A stretch of DNA of 42,648 bases from JAWLHA01 sp041690535 (lineage in GTDB: Bacteria; Pseudomonadota; Gammaproteobacteria; Thiohalomonadales; Thiohalomonadaceae). Position 1 is the first letter of the stretch, and each line of letters begins with the position of its first letter. The position numbers and the translations under genes are program-made. Location of the stretch: NCBI GenBank assembly GCA_041690535.1, contig JAWLHA010000040.1, forward strand, positions 1 to 42,648, written 5' to 3'. Positions 1 through 7,815 of the stretch are shown here, one piece after another. The notes under the pieces were generated by a model, which saw only the letters and a list, made by a program, of their open reading frames with translations, was not told the DNA's origin and searched no databases.

Positions 1-137
1 ATGTAAGTCCTTGAAAGCTGGTCGTCGGCCGCATGGACGCGGCCGTCGAGCGTACAGGGATGTATTCACAGCGGACCTGCTTTCAAGGACTTACATCGCT
101 CACAGCACGGCCGTGATGTGAGTGTGCGTTCACCCTG
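1..137 (+). mobile_element. MITE family 1, copy 1 (short form, left end outside window)
   Basis: The palindromic arms GTAAGTCCTTGAAAGC and GCTTTCAAGGACTTAC surround a core containing GGCCGTCGAGCG, and the right end AGTGTGCGTTCACCCTG matches the other copies. The left terminal repeat lies outside the window, so the insertion-site duplication cannot be tested; the right flank is CGGAGTTGGC. The element ends 96 bp before the start codon of the cfa-like gene, so it lies in that gene's upstream region. Confidence 0.85.
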
Positions 138-233
138 CGGAGTTGGCGCCGGCGGTAGCAACTCCCACTGGCTTGTTCTAGCTTTAAATGTTGTTTTGCC
201 TCCGCAATTGCCCGCGAGTCAAGGGAGAGGTGA

Positions 234-1514
234 ATGAAGGAGAACAAGACGGATGCGCTCAGCATTCCCCTGTGGGATGGGGGCGTTAGGCGTAGCGCCC
301 TCACTCAGCGAATCGGTACCGCGCGAAGCACCGCTTTCGAACGGCGCCTGATCCACCGGATGTGGGAAGCTCTGGGTCAACCCCGAGTGGGCATCGAACT
401 GTGGGACGGGTACACGGTGGCCGTGGGATCGCCCAATCTCCGGATCAACGACCGGGGGGCGCTGTGGCGACTGCTGGTCAATCCGGACCTGCACTTCGGT
501 GACGACTACAGCGTCGGCCGCCTCGACGTGGATGGACCGCTGGAGACCTTCCTCAACGAGATCTATCGCACCTTGCCGGAGGATTTTCCCATCGGGGGGG
601 TGCTCGGCGCCGGATTCATCAGCTGGCTGTACCGCGCCAGGGAGAACTCCCTGGCAGGCTCGCGCCACAACATCGCCCACCACTACGACATCGGAAACGA
701 CTTCTACAAGCTGTGGCTCTGTGATGAGCTGGTTTACACCTGTGCCTACTACGCCACCCCCCAGCTCACCCTGGCCGAGGCGCAGGTGGCCAAAATGGAG
801 CACATTTGCCGCAAGCTGCGCCTGCGCCCCGGCGAGACGGTGGTGGAGGCGGGGTGCGGTTGGGGGGCGCTCTCCCGCCACATGGCCAAGCGCTACGGAG
901 TGAAGGTGAAGGCCTTCAATATTTCCGAAGAGCAGGTGCGGGAGGCGCGCTCGCGAGCCAAGGCTGAAGGGTTGGATGGGCAGGTGGAGTTCGTTCTCGA
1001 CGACTACCGCAACATCGGGGGCAGCTTTGATGCCTTTGTCTCCGTGGGGATGCTCGAGCACGTGGGGGTGAACCACTATCGCAACCTCGGTGCGGTCATC
1101 GACCGCGTGCTGGCTCGGAACGGCCGCGGTTTGGTGCACTCCATCGGCAAGAACTACGCCGGACCCATGAACCCCTGGATCGAAAAGAGGATCTTCCCCG
1201 GTGCGTACCCCCCCACTCTGCGGGAGATGATGGAGATCTTCGAGCCGCACCACTTCTCGGTGCTCGACGTCGAGAACCTGCGGCTCCACTATGCCCGTAC
1301 CCTGGAGCACTGGCTCGAGGCGTTCGAGACCCGGACCGATCAGGTCCGCGCCATGTTCGACGAGCACTTCGTCCGGGCCTGGCGGCTTTACCTGGCAGGG
1401 TCCATCGCCAGCTTCGAAAGTGGCAGCCTGCAGCTGTTCCAGGTGCTCTTCACGCGCCAAGACAACAACGAGGTGCCCTGGACGAGGACGCACCTGTACC
1501 CTGGGGAGGAGTGA
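234..1514 (+). CDS. cfa: Cyclopropane-fatty-acyl-phospholipid synthase family methyltransferase
   Basis: A SAM-dependent enzyme that transfers a methylene or methyl group to unsaturated acyl chains of membrane phospholipids. It has 426 residues. Visible motifs are HHYDIGNDFYKLWL (149-162), a Cys at 170 in VYTCAYY, the SAM-binding loop VEAGCGWG (204-211), MLEHVG with Glu275, and GLVHSIGKN; these match the conserved Cys, Glu and His of the E. coli Cfa active site (family knowledge). The N-terminal 100 residues carry the usual acyl-chain-binding domain. A GGGAGAGG ribosome binding site precedes the ATG. The next gene, a flavin reductase-like protein, starts 6 bp after the stop and its ribosome binding site lies in the end of this gene, so the two are probably co-transcribed. 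That context leaves open a product other than a plain cyclopropane lipid, such as a methylated or reduced chain. Confidence 0.92.
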   Translation: MKENKTDALSIPLWDGGVRRSALTQRIGTARSTAFERRLIHRMWEALGQPRVGIELWDGYTVAVGSPNLRINDRGALWRLLVNPDLHFGDDYSVGRLDVDGPLETFLNEIYRTLPEDFPIGGVLGAGFISWLYRARENSLAGSRHNIAHHYDIGNDFYKLWLCDELVYTCAYYATPQLTLAEAQVAKMEHICRKLRLRPGETVVEAGCGWGALSRHMAKRYGVKVKAFNISEEQVREARSRAKAEGLDGQVEFVLDDYRNIGGSFDAFVSVGMLEHVGVNHYRNLGAVIDRVLARNGRGLVHSIGKNYAGPMNPWIEKRIFPGAYPPTLREMMEIFEPHHFSVLDVENLRLHYARTLEHWLEAFETRTDQVRAMFDEHFVRAWRLYLAGSIASFESGSLQLFQVLFTRQDNNEVPWTRTHLYPGEE

Positions 1515-1520
1515 CGGCTT

Positions 1521-2654
1521 ATGGAAGTGTGTGATGTGCTGATCGTCGGCGGGGGGCCGGCGGGCTCCACCTGTGCGCGGGTGCTGCGCGAGGCGGGGTT
1601 GGATGTCCTGATCCTGGACAAGAGCCAATTTCCGCGGGACAAGGTGTGTGCCGGGTGGATCACTCCCGAGGTGGTCGAGACTTTGGAGCTGGACCTTGAC
1701 GATTACGCCCGGGGCCGAACGTTTCAACCGATCCGTCGGTTTTTGACCGGCATGCTGGGCGGCCGCGCCGTCGTTACCGACTATGGGCGAGCGGTCAGCT
1801 ACGGTATTCGTCGATTCGAGTTCGACCACTACCTGTTGCAATGTTCGGGGGCCCGGCTTCGCCTGGGCGAGCCTTTGCGCAGCATGGCCCGAGCGGGGGG
1901 CGACTGGTTGATCAATGGCGAGATCCGCACCCCGCTGGTCATCGGTGCCGGTGGGCACTTCTGCCCGGTTGCACGGACAGTCGGGGCAAAGGTCGCCGGT
2001 GAGAGGGTGGTCGCCGCCCAGGAAGTGGAGTTCGAACTGAGCGAGGCCGAGCGTGCCGCCTGCGGGGTGCAGGGCGAGACCCCCGAGCTCTTTTTCTGCC
2101 CCGATCTCCGGGGATACGGATGGTGTTTTCGCAAGGGGAATTTCCTCAACGTCGGCCTCGGGCGCGAGGACAGTCGGAGTCTTGCCCATCACCTGCAGGA
2201 ATTCACCCGATCCCTGGCGCGCAGTGGCCGCATCCCCTCTTCACTGCCCGAAAAGTTCAACGGTCATGCCTACCTGCTCTATGGCCAGGTTCTGCCCAGG
2301 AGACTCCATGCCGATGGCACCCTGCTGATCGGCGATGCGGCGGGCCTCGCCTATCCGCAAAGCGGGGAGGGGATCCGCCCGGCCGTGGAATCGGCCATCA
2401 TGGCCGCCACCGCGGTGCTGGATGCGGGGGGGGATTACCGGGAAGATGAGCTGGCGCCCTTTGAGGCTCAGGTGGTTGAGCGTTTCGGGCCCCGGCGGAA
2501 CAGGCGGGACGACGGTTGGTTGCCTGCGGGGATCAAGCGGGCGATCGCAGCGAAGCTCCTTGCCAACCGCAGCTTCTCCCGAAAAGTGGTGCTGGACCGC
2601 TGGTTCCTCCATCGCGACCAGAAACCCCTCTCTCTCGCGGCCCTGTCGCCCTAG
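1521..2654 (+). CDS. Geranylgeranyl reductase family FAD-dependent oxidoreductase
   Basis: A 377-residue flavoprotein of the geranylgeranyl reductase (GGR) superfamily, which reduces C=C bonds in isoprenoid or lipid chains. The N-terminal dinucleotide-binding motif is VLIVGGGPAGS (6-16), followed by DKVCAGW. CPDLRGYGWCFRKG matches the family pattern PxxYxWxFP-G, and LLIGDAAGLAYPQSGEGI is the second FAD motif. The substrate cannot be read from sequence. The 6-bp gap from the cfa-like gene suggests it acts on the same lipid. The stop codon TAG (2652-2654) lies inside the left terminal repeat CTAGAGC of a family-2 element, so the natural C-terminus may have been altered by that insertion. No membrane segment is evident. 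Confidence 0.85.
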   Translation: MEVCDVLIVGGGPAGSTCARVLREAGLDVLILDKSQFPRDKVCAGWITPEVVETLELDLDDYARGRTFQPIRRFLTGMLGGRAVVTDYGRAVSYGIRRFEFDHYLLQCSGARLRLGEPLRSMARAGGDWLINGEIRTPLVIGAGGHFCPVARTVGAKVAGERVVAAQEVEFELSEAERAACGVQGETPELFFCPDLRGYGWCFRKGNFLNVGLGREDSRSLAHHLQEFTRSLARSGRIPSSLPEKFNGHAYLLYGQVLPRRLHADGTLLIGDAAGLAYPQSGEGIRPAVESAIMAATAVLDAGGDYREDELAPFEAQVVERFGPRRNRRDDGWLPAGIKRAIAAKLLANRSFSRKVVLDRWFLHRDQKPLSLAALSP

Positions 2655-2841
2655 AGCACCGAACAGGTAAACCGAAAGATCGCCAACCGCAGCCAAGTTG
2701 CGCCGCAGGTGGCGGGGGCCGCGAACCGAGGTAGGGTGGATAAGCGCAGCGCATCCACCAATTCGACGCCGCACGGTGGATGCGCTGCGCTTATCCACCC
2801 TACATGTTGGGCGCGTCGGATTTATCTGTTCGGTGCTCTAG
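2651..2841 (+). mobile_element. MITE-like repeat family 2, copy A
   Basis: A 191-bp element bounded by a perfect 16-bp inverted repeat: CTAGAGCACCGAACAG (2651-2666) and its complement (2826-2841). The core is a near-perfect hairpin with 29-bp arms (2731-2759 and 2775-2803) beginning GTAGGGTGGATAAGCGCAGC. Two more copies occur at 12759-12943 (opposite orientation) and 24541-24763. The left CTAG provides the stop codon of the upstream oxidoreductase. The end tetranucleotide CTAG fits the target of IS5-type or TA-targeting transposases, but because it is palindromic I cannot separate target duplication from terminal repeat. Confidence 0.8.
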
Positions 2842-2894
2842 CTGTGGTCTCTCTATAGGTGGTTCACTCGGGGCATCGTTGGAGGGATTGGCGC

Positions 2895-2930
2895 GGGCAT
2901 CCACCATCCACGCCCTTCCGGTGGATGCCC
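2895..2930. repeat. Short inverted repeat (possible bidirectional terminator)
   Basis: GGGCATCCACC (2895-2905) and GGTGGATGCCC (2920-2930) form an 11-bp stem with a 14-nt loop between the flavoprotein gene and the convergent slp gene. The stem letters resemble the family-2 core (GGTGGATGC), so it may be a decayed fragment of that repeat. There is no T tract on either strand. Confidence 0.45.
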
Positions 2931-2970
2931 CCTCATCTGCCCGCTCCTGGAATCCTTCACGTTAAGCGCT

Positions 2971-3474
2971 TCAGCGGCTGAAGATCACCCCCACCCCGAA
3001 GCGCACCTGAGGACCCGAAGGCTGGGCAGCCGCGGGCACCGGCCAGAGGTGGAGTTGCTCGGTCCCCACCACTGGGTAGGTGTAAGCGGCCTCGCCGATC
3101 CGCCCTTCGGCGATCTCGGTCACTGCTCCCTTTATTGTGAGCAGGCGGCCGGCCTGGTAATCCGCAGTCTCCAGGTAACCTGGCGTGCGTACCAGGAACC
3201 GGCCCAGGGGTTGGCGGTCTGTCATGGGGCGTTGGTCATTGTCGAGGGGGTAGGCGAGCACCTCGATGCGCGTGTAATCCTCAAGATTCCTGCCGGCGAT
3301 GATGACCCCCCCCCAGAGCACCGTTTGACCCTGCCGCTGGGAGAACCCGGAGACCGCTTCCCGGGGCGTGAGCCCGGTGGCCACATCGGTCGTCGCATAG
3401 TCGGGCCCTGGTGTGGCGCACGCGGCGAGCATCGCCGTAAAGGCCAGGGCAACAAAGACGCCAGTCACTCTCAT
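2971..3474 (-). CDS. Slp-family outer membrane lipoprotein
   Basis: A 167-residue predicted lipoprotein of the Slp (starvation/stationary-phase inducible lipoprotein) family. The signal peptide MRVTGVFVALAFTAMLAAC ends in a lipobox LAAC, so the mature protein starts at Cys19. The body carries family features: GQTVLWGGVIIAGRNLEDYTRI, then RFLV-TPGYLE and a TIKGAVTE segment leading to YTYPVV. It is the second gene of a tandem pair on the minus strand, 18 bp after a second Slp homologue. The biochemical role of Slp proteins is not established. The assignment rests on the WGG motif plus the lipobox and is fairly firm. Confidence 0.85.
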   Translation of the reverse strand: MRVTGVFVALAFTAMLAACATPGPDYATTDVATGLTPREAVSGFSQRQGQTVLWGGVIIAGRNLEDYTRIEVLAYPLDNDQRPMTDRQPLGRFLVRTPGYLETADYQAGRLLTIKGAVTEIAEGRIGEAAYTYPVVGTEQLHLWPVPAAAQPSGPQVRFGVGVIFSR

Positions 3475-3492
3475 GAGGGACTCCTCGGTCCT

Positions 3493-4035
3493 CTACCACC
3501 AGTAAGGCCGCCAGTAGGGGTGCGGGTAGCGCCACCAGGGATCGGGCCACCAGGGATCATAGTAGTAGGGGCGGTAGATGGGGTCGGGGCGGGGTTCCCA
3601 CAAATAGTGGCTGCGGACGGCGATCACCGGGTAGCGGTATTCATATTCGCCGATGGTTCGCGTTTCGCTGCCGTCAACCGTCCCGATGAAGGTGATCTCG
3701 CGTCCACGCTCGAAGACGGCCGGATCCACAAAGCCGTCGAAGCGGGCCAGAAATCGCCCCTGGCTGGGGCCGCGCTCGACGGGCCGTCCATTGTCGCCCA
3801 ACTCCCGTCCGACCACCTCCACCCAGCTCTCCTCCCGGCCATTGATGACCTGGGCGATGGTGCCCCCCCAACGCACCTGGGTACCGACGAACTGCTTGGT
3901 GTTGCTCCGTACCTCTTTCAGGGGCGGGTCGCCGGGGGGCGTCTCCCGAATGGCCGCGGGGGGTTGCGTGGCGCAGCCAATGAGCCAGAGGTGCAATAGA
4001 GTAAGCGGGAGCAGAGCCTTCCATAGCCGGTTCAT
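3493..4035 (-). CDS. Slp-family outer membrane lipoprotein with aromatic C-terminal tail
   Basis: A 180-residue Slp homologue. The chosen start gives MNRLWKALLPLTLLHLWLIGC, a signal peptide with lipobox LIGC, and is preceded by a good GGAGGTGA ribosome binding site; the frame stays open 135 bp upstream but without a credible start. VRWGGTIAQVINGREESWVEV, GRFLARFDGFVDPAVFERGREITFIG and EYRYPVI parallel the downstream paralogue. The last 30 residues are unusually rich in Trp, Tyr and Pro (for example PYYYDPWWPDPWWRYPHPY), a tail the sister protein lacks. The two genes look like a tandem duplication in one operon, with this gene first. Confidence 0.85.
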   Translation of the reverse strand: MNRLWKALLPLTLLHLWLIGCATQPPAAIRETPPGDPPLKEVRSNTKQFVGTQVRWGGTIAQVINGREESWVEVVGRELGDNGRPVERGPSQGRFLARFDGFVDPAVFERGREITFIGTVDGSETRTIGEYEYRYPVIAVRSHYLWEPRPDPIYRPYYYDPWWPDPWWRYPHPYWRPYWW

Positions 4036-4411
4036 CTTCACCTCCCGGAGGTGCCGAATCGCTCCTCTTTGCTTGCAGGCCACTGCAGCTCCCTCGATGC
4101 ACAGGGCAGCGACCACGACCAGAACCGTACCGGGGGCGAGCACGGCATTCGCCCCGGAGTGGTCAGCCAAGCAGTGCCGAAGAGATGACCACCACGCTTG
4201 TCACTACGAGGGTAGCCCACATTTGCGCTAGGCGGTGGGTCGATGAACCAAAGAGGGTGTCTTGAGCGGGAGGAACGGAACGGGGGCGGGGGCCGCCAAG
4301 ACGCGCCATCCACTCCCGGGGCGCACCTTGCCCACCCGTTGGTGTCTGAAAGGTGAGACGGGCAGGCAGGGCAAGGGCCTGTATTGCGTCAACGCCGTCT
4401 CTGTGAGAGAC
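4036..4411. other. Intergenic region upstream of the slp pair
   Basis: About 375 bp without a gene I can support. The minus-strand frame of the Slp protein remains open to 4170 and contains a short hydrophobic stretch, but there is no ribosome binding site for it. The promoter of the slp pair is presumably here; I cannot point to a clear -35/-10 pair. Confidence 0.5.
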
Positions 4412-4458
4412 AGGGTGAACGTATACTTACATCGCACTTAAGTATGCGTTTACCCTGG
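4412..4458 (+). mobile_element. MITE family 1, copy 2 (47-bp, terminal repeats only)
   Basis: CAGGGTGAACGTATACTTAC is followed almost directly by ACTTAAGTATGCGTTTACCCTG. The left and right terminal repeats of family 1 are joined through ATCGC with the whole centre missing, giving a 47-bp near-palindrome. Flanks (CTGTGAGAGA left, GAAACGGCAG right) show no duplication, so it may be an internal-deletion remnant or an old insertion whose duplication has decayed. Confidence 0.75.
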
Positions 4459-4541
4459 AAACGGCAGCCGGATTCTCTGCCGCTGTTCCATCTTTGTGGT
4501 ATTTTGGTCAGACAACCTGAAGGCTGGATCCCCACAGCGCT

Positions 4542-4742
4542 ATGGACGAGAACGACGCACTTCGACAAAGGCTGGCAGAGCTTCGCCTGGAGCACCGGGA
4601 CTTGGATGATGCGATTGCGCTCATGGCGCAGAGTCCTTATGCCGATCAGCTGCAGCTGCGGCGCATGAAGAAGCGGAAGCTGGCGATCAGGGATGCCATT
4701 TCCCGCATCGAAAGCAGGCTGATCCCCGATCTCAACGCCTGA
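4542..4742 (+). CDS. YdcH/DUF465 family small protein
   Basis: A 66-residue highly charged helical protein. RLAELRLEHRDLDDAI followed by LQLRRMKKRKLAIRDAISRIE is the typical DUF465 (YdcH) pattern of a helical hairpin with a basic KKRKL turn. No function is established for the family. The gene stands alone, converges on purT, and has no strong ribosome binding site in front of its ATG. Confidence 0.85.
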   Translation: MDENDALRQRLAELRLEHRDLDDAIALMAQSPYADQLQLRRMKKRKLAIRDAISRIESRLIPDLNA

Positions 4743-4745
4743 GCA

Positions 4746-4764
4746 GGCGGGCTGAGCGCCCGCC
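4746..4764. terminator. Hairpin between ydcH and purT
   Basis: GGCGGGC (4746-4752) and GCCCGCC (4758-4764) form a 7-bp GC stem with loop TGAGC, 4 bp after the ydcH-like stop and 10 bp before the end of convergent purT. There is no long T run, so it is a plausible but weak bidirectional terminator. Confidence 0.5.
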
Positions 4765-4774
4765 CGGCTGAGGT

Positions 4775-5974
4775 TTACTTCGCCACCGGTCGGACCTTCC
4801 CTGCCGCCTTCCGGGCCCGCTCCCGAGCGTCGTTCACTCCCTCCCCATAGGCAAGCGCCACCCCCATGCGCCGGCGCATGAACGACTCCGGCTTGCCGAA
4901 CAGCCGCAGGTCGGTCTGCGCCACCGCAAGGGCCTCCTCGACCCCCTCGAAGGCGATCCCCGTCGCCTCCATGCCCCCATAGATCACGGCGCTGGCGCCG
5001 GGATTGCGCAGGGCGGTGGAGACGGGGAGCCGAAGAATGGCCCGGGCGTGCAGTTCGAATTCGCTCTGCCACTGGGTGGCCATGGTCACCATGCCGGTAT
5101 CATGGGGGCGCGGGCTCACCTCGCTGAACCACACCTGATCGCCCTTCACGAAAAGTTCCACCCCGAACAGCCCCCGGCCGCCCAGGCTGGTCGTCACGGC
5201 CCCGGCGATCTCATGGGCCCGCGCCAGGGCCTTGGGGCTCATCCCCTGAGGCTGCCAGCTCTCCACGTAGTCGCCCTTCTCCTGACGGTGGCCGATAGGC
5301 TCACAGAAGAAGGTCTCCACCTCGCCGCTCGCCCCGACTGCACGGACGGTCAACAGGGTGATTTCAAAGTCAAAATCGATCATCTCCTCGACGATGACCC
5401 GCCCCCGATCCACCCGGCCACCGCTCCTGGCGTACTCCCAGGCGGCCTCGACCTCTTCGGGGCTGTTGATGGTGGATTGGCCCTTTCCCGAGGAGGACAT
5501 GACGGGCTTGACGATGCAGGGGTAGCCAATGGCCGTGTCGATGGCCTTGCGCAGCGCATTGAGGCTCTCGGCGAAGGCGTAGCGCGAGGTGGGCAGCTCC
5601 AGTTCTTCGGCGGCCAGGCGGCGGATCCCCTCGCGGTTCATGGTCAGCTGGGTGGCGCGTGCGGTGGGGATCACCTCGGCCAGCCCGTCCGCCTCGATGG
5701 CGGCCAGGGCGTCGGTGGCGATCGCCTCGATCTCGGGCACGATGAGATGGGGGCGCTCCCGCTCCACCACCGACCGAAGGGCGGCGGGGTCTGCCATATC
5801 GATCACGTGGGCGCGGTGAGCGACCTGATGGCCCGGTGCGTCCGGGTAGCGGTCGACCGCAATCACCTCGGCACCGAGTCGTTGCAGCGCGATGATCACC
5901 TCTTTGCCCAACTCGCCGCTGCCGAGCAGCATCACCCGGGTGGCGGTGGGGGAGAGCGGGGTTCCGATTTTCAT
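4775..5974 (-). CDS. purT: Formate-dependent phosphoribosylglycinamide formyltransferase (GAR transformylase 2)
   Basis: PurT uses ATP and formate to convert 5'-phosphoribosylglycinamide to its N-formyl derivative, the third step of purine synthesis, without a folate cofactor. The 399-residue length fits the family (E. coli about 392). It is an ATP-grasp enzyme: MLLGSGELGKEVIIALQRLG at the N-terminus binds the nucleotide-like substrate, VKPVMSSSGKGQS is the ATP-grasp glycine-rich loop, and FGVELFVKGDQVWFSEVSPRPHDTGMVT is the metal/ATP site. The start MKIGTPLS was chosen by homology; the frame stays open further upstream into the repeat at 6068-6334. The gene is monocistronic and converges on the ydcH-like gene. 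Confidence 0.95.
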   Translation of the reverse strand: MKIGTPLSPTATRVMLLGSGELGKEVIIALQRLGAEVIAVDRYPDAPGHQVAHRAHVIDMADPAALRSVVERERPHLIVPEIEAIATDALAAIEADGLAEVIPTARATQLTMNREGIRRLAAEELELPTSRYAFAESLNALRKAIDTAIGYPCIVKPVMSSSGKGQSTINSPEEVEAAWEYARSGGRVDRGRVIVEEMIDFDFEITLLTVRAVGASGEVETFFCEPIGHRQEKGDYVESWQPQGMSPKALARAHEIAGAVTTSLGGRGLFGVELFVKGDQVWFSEVSPRPHDTGMVTMATQWQSEFELHARAILRLPVSTALRNPGASAVIYGGMEATGIAFEGVEEALAVAQTDLRLFGKPESFMRRRMGVALAYGEGVNDARERARKAAGKVRPVAK

Positions 5975-6067
5975 GGTGTTCAGAGTCCTTGTGGTGTCCG
6001 GAGGGGATGATTTGGCGCATATCTTAGTGAGGTGAGGGGATGGGAGCCAGAGGCGGGGTGCGGGTGC

Positions 6068-6334
6068 CAAGGTGAACGCATACTCACCCAAGAGCGGCGT
6101 AAGTCCTTGAAAGCAGGTCGTCGGCCGCATGGATGGGTGCAAGGACGCGCTTATGCCGCGGGAGGGCAGGATGCCCGGAGCGGCCGCGGCCGTCGAGCGT
6201 ACAGGGATGGAAGATGATTGCTCCTGCATAATCTTCACTCCCGACATCCATGTCGGTCGTATTCACAGCGGACCTGCTTTCAAGGACTTACGTCGCTCAC
6301 AGCACGGCCACGACGTTAGGATGCGTTCACCCTG
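6068..6334 (+). mobile_element. MITE family 1, copy 3 (long form)
   Basis: A 267-bp long form with left end CAAGGTGAACGCATACTCAC, arms GCGTAAGTCCTTGAAAGCAG and CTGCTTTCAAGGACTTACGT, and right end ATGCGTTCACCCTG. It is flanked by GTGCGGGTGC (6058-6067) and GCGCGGGTGC (6335-6344), a 10-bp target duplication with one mismatch. Compared with the short form it has two extra internal blocks: one around GCTTATGCCGCGGGAGGGCA and one around CCGACATCCATGTCGG, itself a hairpin. It lies 93 bp upstream of the purT start. Confidence 0.9.
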
Positions 6335-6344
6335 GCGCGGGTGC

Positions 6345-6511
6345 AAGAGAGAGGGTGCCGCGCCCGGGCTGTGCCCCCTGCGTGGAGGTCGGCAAAGGGG
6401 CGAGAGAGAGAGGGAAGCGGAGCAGGGTGGGGAGCCCCGGCGAAAAGCCGGGCATACCGTGAAACGGCCTGGAGGCTCTGCCAAGCCGTTCGTAGCCGCG
6501 ATCAGGCCAAC
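6345..6511. other. Intergenic region with a GC hairpin
   Basis: No gene is supported here. CCCGGC and GCCGGG separated by GAAAA (around 6436-6452) form a small hairpin downstream of the minus-strand CxxC mini-protein gene and could be its terminator, though no T tract follows on that strand. Confidence 0.4.
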
Positions 6512-6778
6512 CTACAGTGCGGGCGGATGGGCATCCACGTAGGCGTGGCGCAGGTCGTCCCAGCAAAGTAGAGCACTTGCCTGGGAGCGGAGCGCATAGA
6601 GGCTCAGCAGGGCCAGGGTCTCGTCCGCGGTGGCAGTGAACGGACGCAGGTAGCCGTTGTTGACCGGGAGGGCGACACAGAACGGCTTGCGGGATTCCCC
6701 GCCAACGCAGCGTCGGCAAAACGCGGCCACCGCACCGTCGCTCTCCCCCGTGCGCATTCGACATTCCAGGCAGCTCAC
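6512..6778 (-). CDS. Small CxxC-containing protein of unknown function
   Basis: An 88-residue hypothetical protein starting with GTG, preceded at good spacing by GGGAGA. It opens MSCLECRMRTGESDG and continues AAFCRRCVGG, giving CxxC...CxxC about 15 residues apart, a plausible zinc ribbon or metal knuckle. The rest (VALPVNNGYLRPFTATADETLALLSLYALRS) looks like a folded alpha/beta protein and not random translation. I recognise no named family. It lies between a MITE copy and the divergent lipase-like gene. Confidence 0.5.
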   Translation of the reverse strand: MSCLECRMRTGESDGAVAAFCRRCVGGESRKPFCVALPVNNGYLRPFTATADETLALLSLYALRSQASALLCWDDLRHAYVDAHPPAL

Positions 6779-6890
6779 CGCAGGTCTCCCGTTGACTCCT
6801 CGTTGTCTATCCTAACTACAGGCGCCGCTCCCGAGTGACGGCCTTGCACGGTATTTCTTGTAGGAGTTTTCTTACACAGGAGTCAGGAAG

Positions 6891-7691
6891 ATGGTCCCCA
6901 GATGGATGCTGTTGTGGGTTGCATTGATGGTGCCCTGGTCGGCCCGGGGCGACGCTGTGCTTTTCATCCAGGGATACGGAGGACACCCCGACCATTGGCG
7001 GGCCTCCGGGATCATCCCTGCTCTGGCGACGGTCGGCTGGGGCGATGCGGGAACGCTGGCGCTTGCCCCTGCGGGCGTGGTGCGGCACGGGTCGGGGGGC
7101 GCGTTCAGGAATGCCGCCTACACCGTGTCATTGCCCACCGAAGCACCCTTGATGGTGCAGCTCGGATGGCTGGAACGCTACCTCGACACGGTTCGCCAGA
7201 ACCACTCCGGAGAGCGGATCACGCTGGTCGGTCACTCGGCCGGGGGCGTGCTGGGGCGGCTCTACATGGTCACTCACCCGGAAAGCGGTGTTGGGGCGCT
7301 CATCACAATCGCCAGTCCCCATTTGGGGACCGAGGTGGCCGAAATGGGCATCCTCGCGGCAGAGAGCCCGCTGGGCTGGATTGCGCCGATGCTGGGGCTC
7401 GGTACGCTCAACCGCTCCCTGGGGCTCTATTACGACCTGGCCCCGGAACGGCCCGGCAGCGTGCTGTTCTGGCTCAACCGCCAGCCGCATCCCTCCGCCA
7501 CTTACGTCTCGATTGTCCGCGGTGCCGAACCCTTCGGCGATGCGGTGGTCCCATCCTGGAGTCAGGATGCCAATCTGATCCCCGCGCTGCGCGGCAGTGT
7601 CGAGACGGTCGTCACTCCCGGCGATCACCGCCTGTCGCCTGCCGACGGCGCGGTGGTCCTGGGGGTGCTGCGGCGGCTTGAACACCCGTGA
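6891..7691 (+). CDS. Secreted alpha/beta-hydrolase (lipase/esterase-like)
   Basis: A 266-residue protein with an N-terminal signal sequence (MVPRWMLLWVALMVPWSARG), so probably exported. VLFIQGYGGHPDHW is the oxyanion-loop region typical of triacylglycerol lipase-like hydrolases, LVGHSAGGVLGRLY (112-125) is the nucleophile elbow with Ser116, FGDAVVP (Asp217) and GDHRLSP (His246) complete a likely catalytic triad, and ITIASPHLGTEVA is also typical. It resembles single-domain bacterial lipases and PGAP1-like esterases. The substrate is not identifiable. AGGAG precedes the start. It is probably monocistronic. Confidence 0.82.
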   Translation: MVPRWMLLWVALMVPWSARGDAVLFIQGYGGHPDHWRASGIIPALATVGWGDAGTLALAPAGVVRHGSGGAFRNAAYTVSLPTEAPLMVQLGWLERYLDTVRQNHSGERITLVGHSAGGVLGRLYMVTHPESGVGALITIASPHLGTEVAEMGILAAESPLGWIAPMLGLGTLNRSLGLYYDLAPERPGSVLFWLNRQPHPSATYVSIVRGAEPFGDAVVPSWSQDANLIPALRGSVETVVTPGDHRLSPADGAVVLGVLRRLEHP

Positions 7692-7815
7692 GCACGGACC
7701 GGCATCCGGGCTCTGCAGCAGCTGCAGGACCCACGCGACGAAACGACGATTTCCGCTGTGCGTTCCTGCCCTGCCTGCAGTGGTTGGTTACCTGTTCTAT
7801 GGTTAGAGGCTATAC

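Noticed and set aside
219..2192. 657-residue open frame antisense to the cfa-like and flavoprotein genes
   Set aside because: Low-complexity Pro/His/Gly/Val-rich translation with no domain. It is a shadow of high GC at third positions in the sense genes.
4036..4170. N-terminal extension of the Slp protein with a hydrophobic stretch
   Set aside because: The internal ATG at 4035 has a strong ribosome binding site and gives a proper lipoprotein signal peptide; the longer form would bury it.
6084..6266. Shared peptide (MNTTDMDVGSE...) encoded on the minus strand of both long MITE copies (also 38540-38806)
   Set aside because: The similarity follows from the two DNA copies being recent relatives. 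There is no ribosome binding site and no excess of synonymous changes that I can see.
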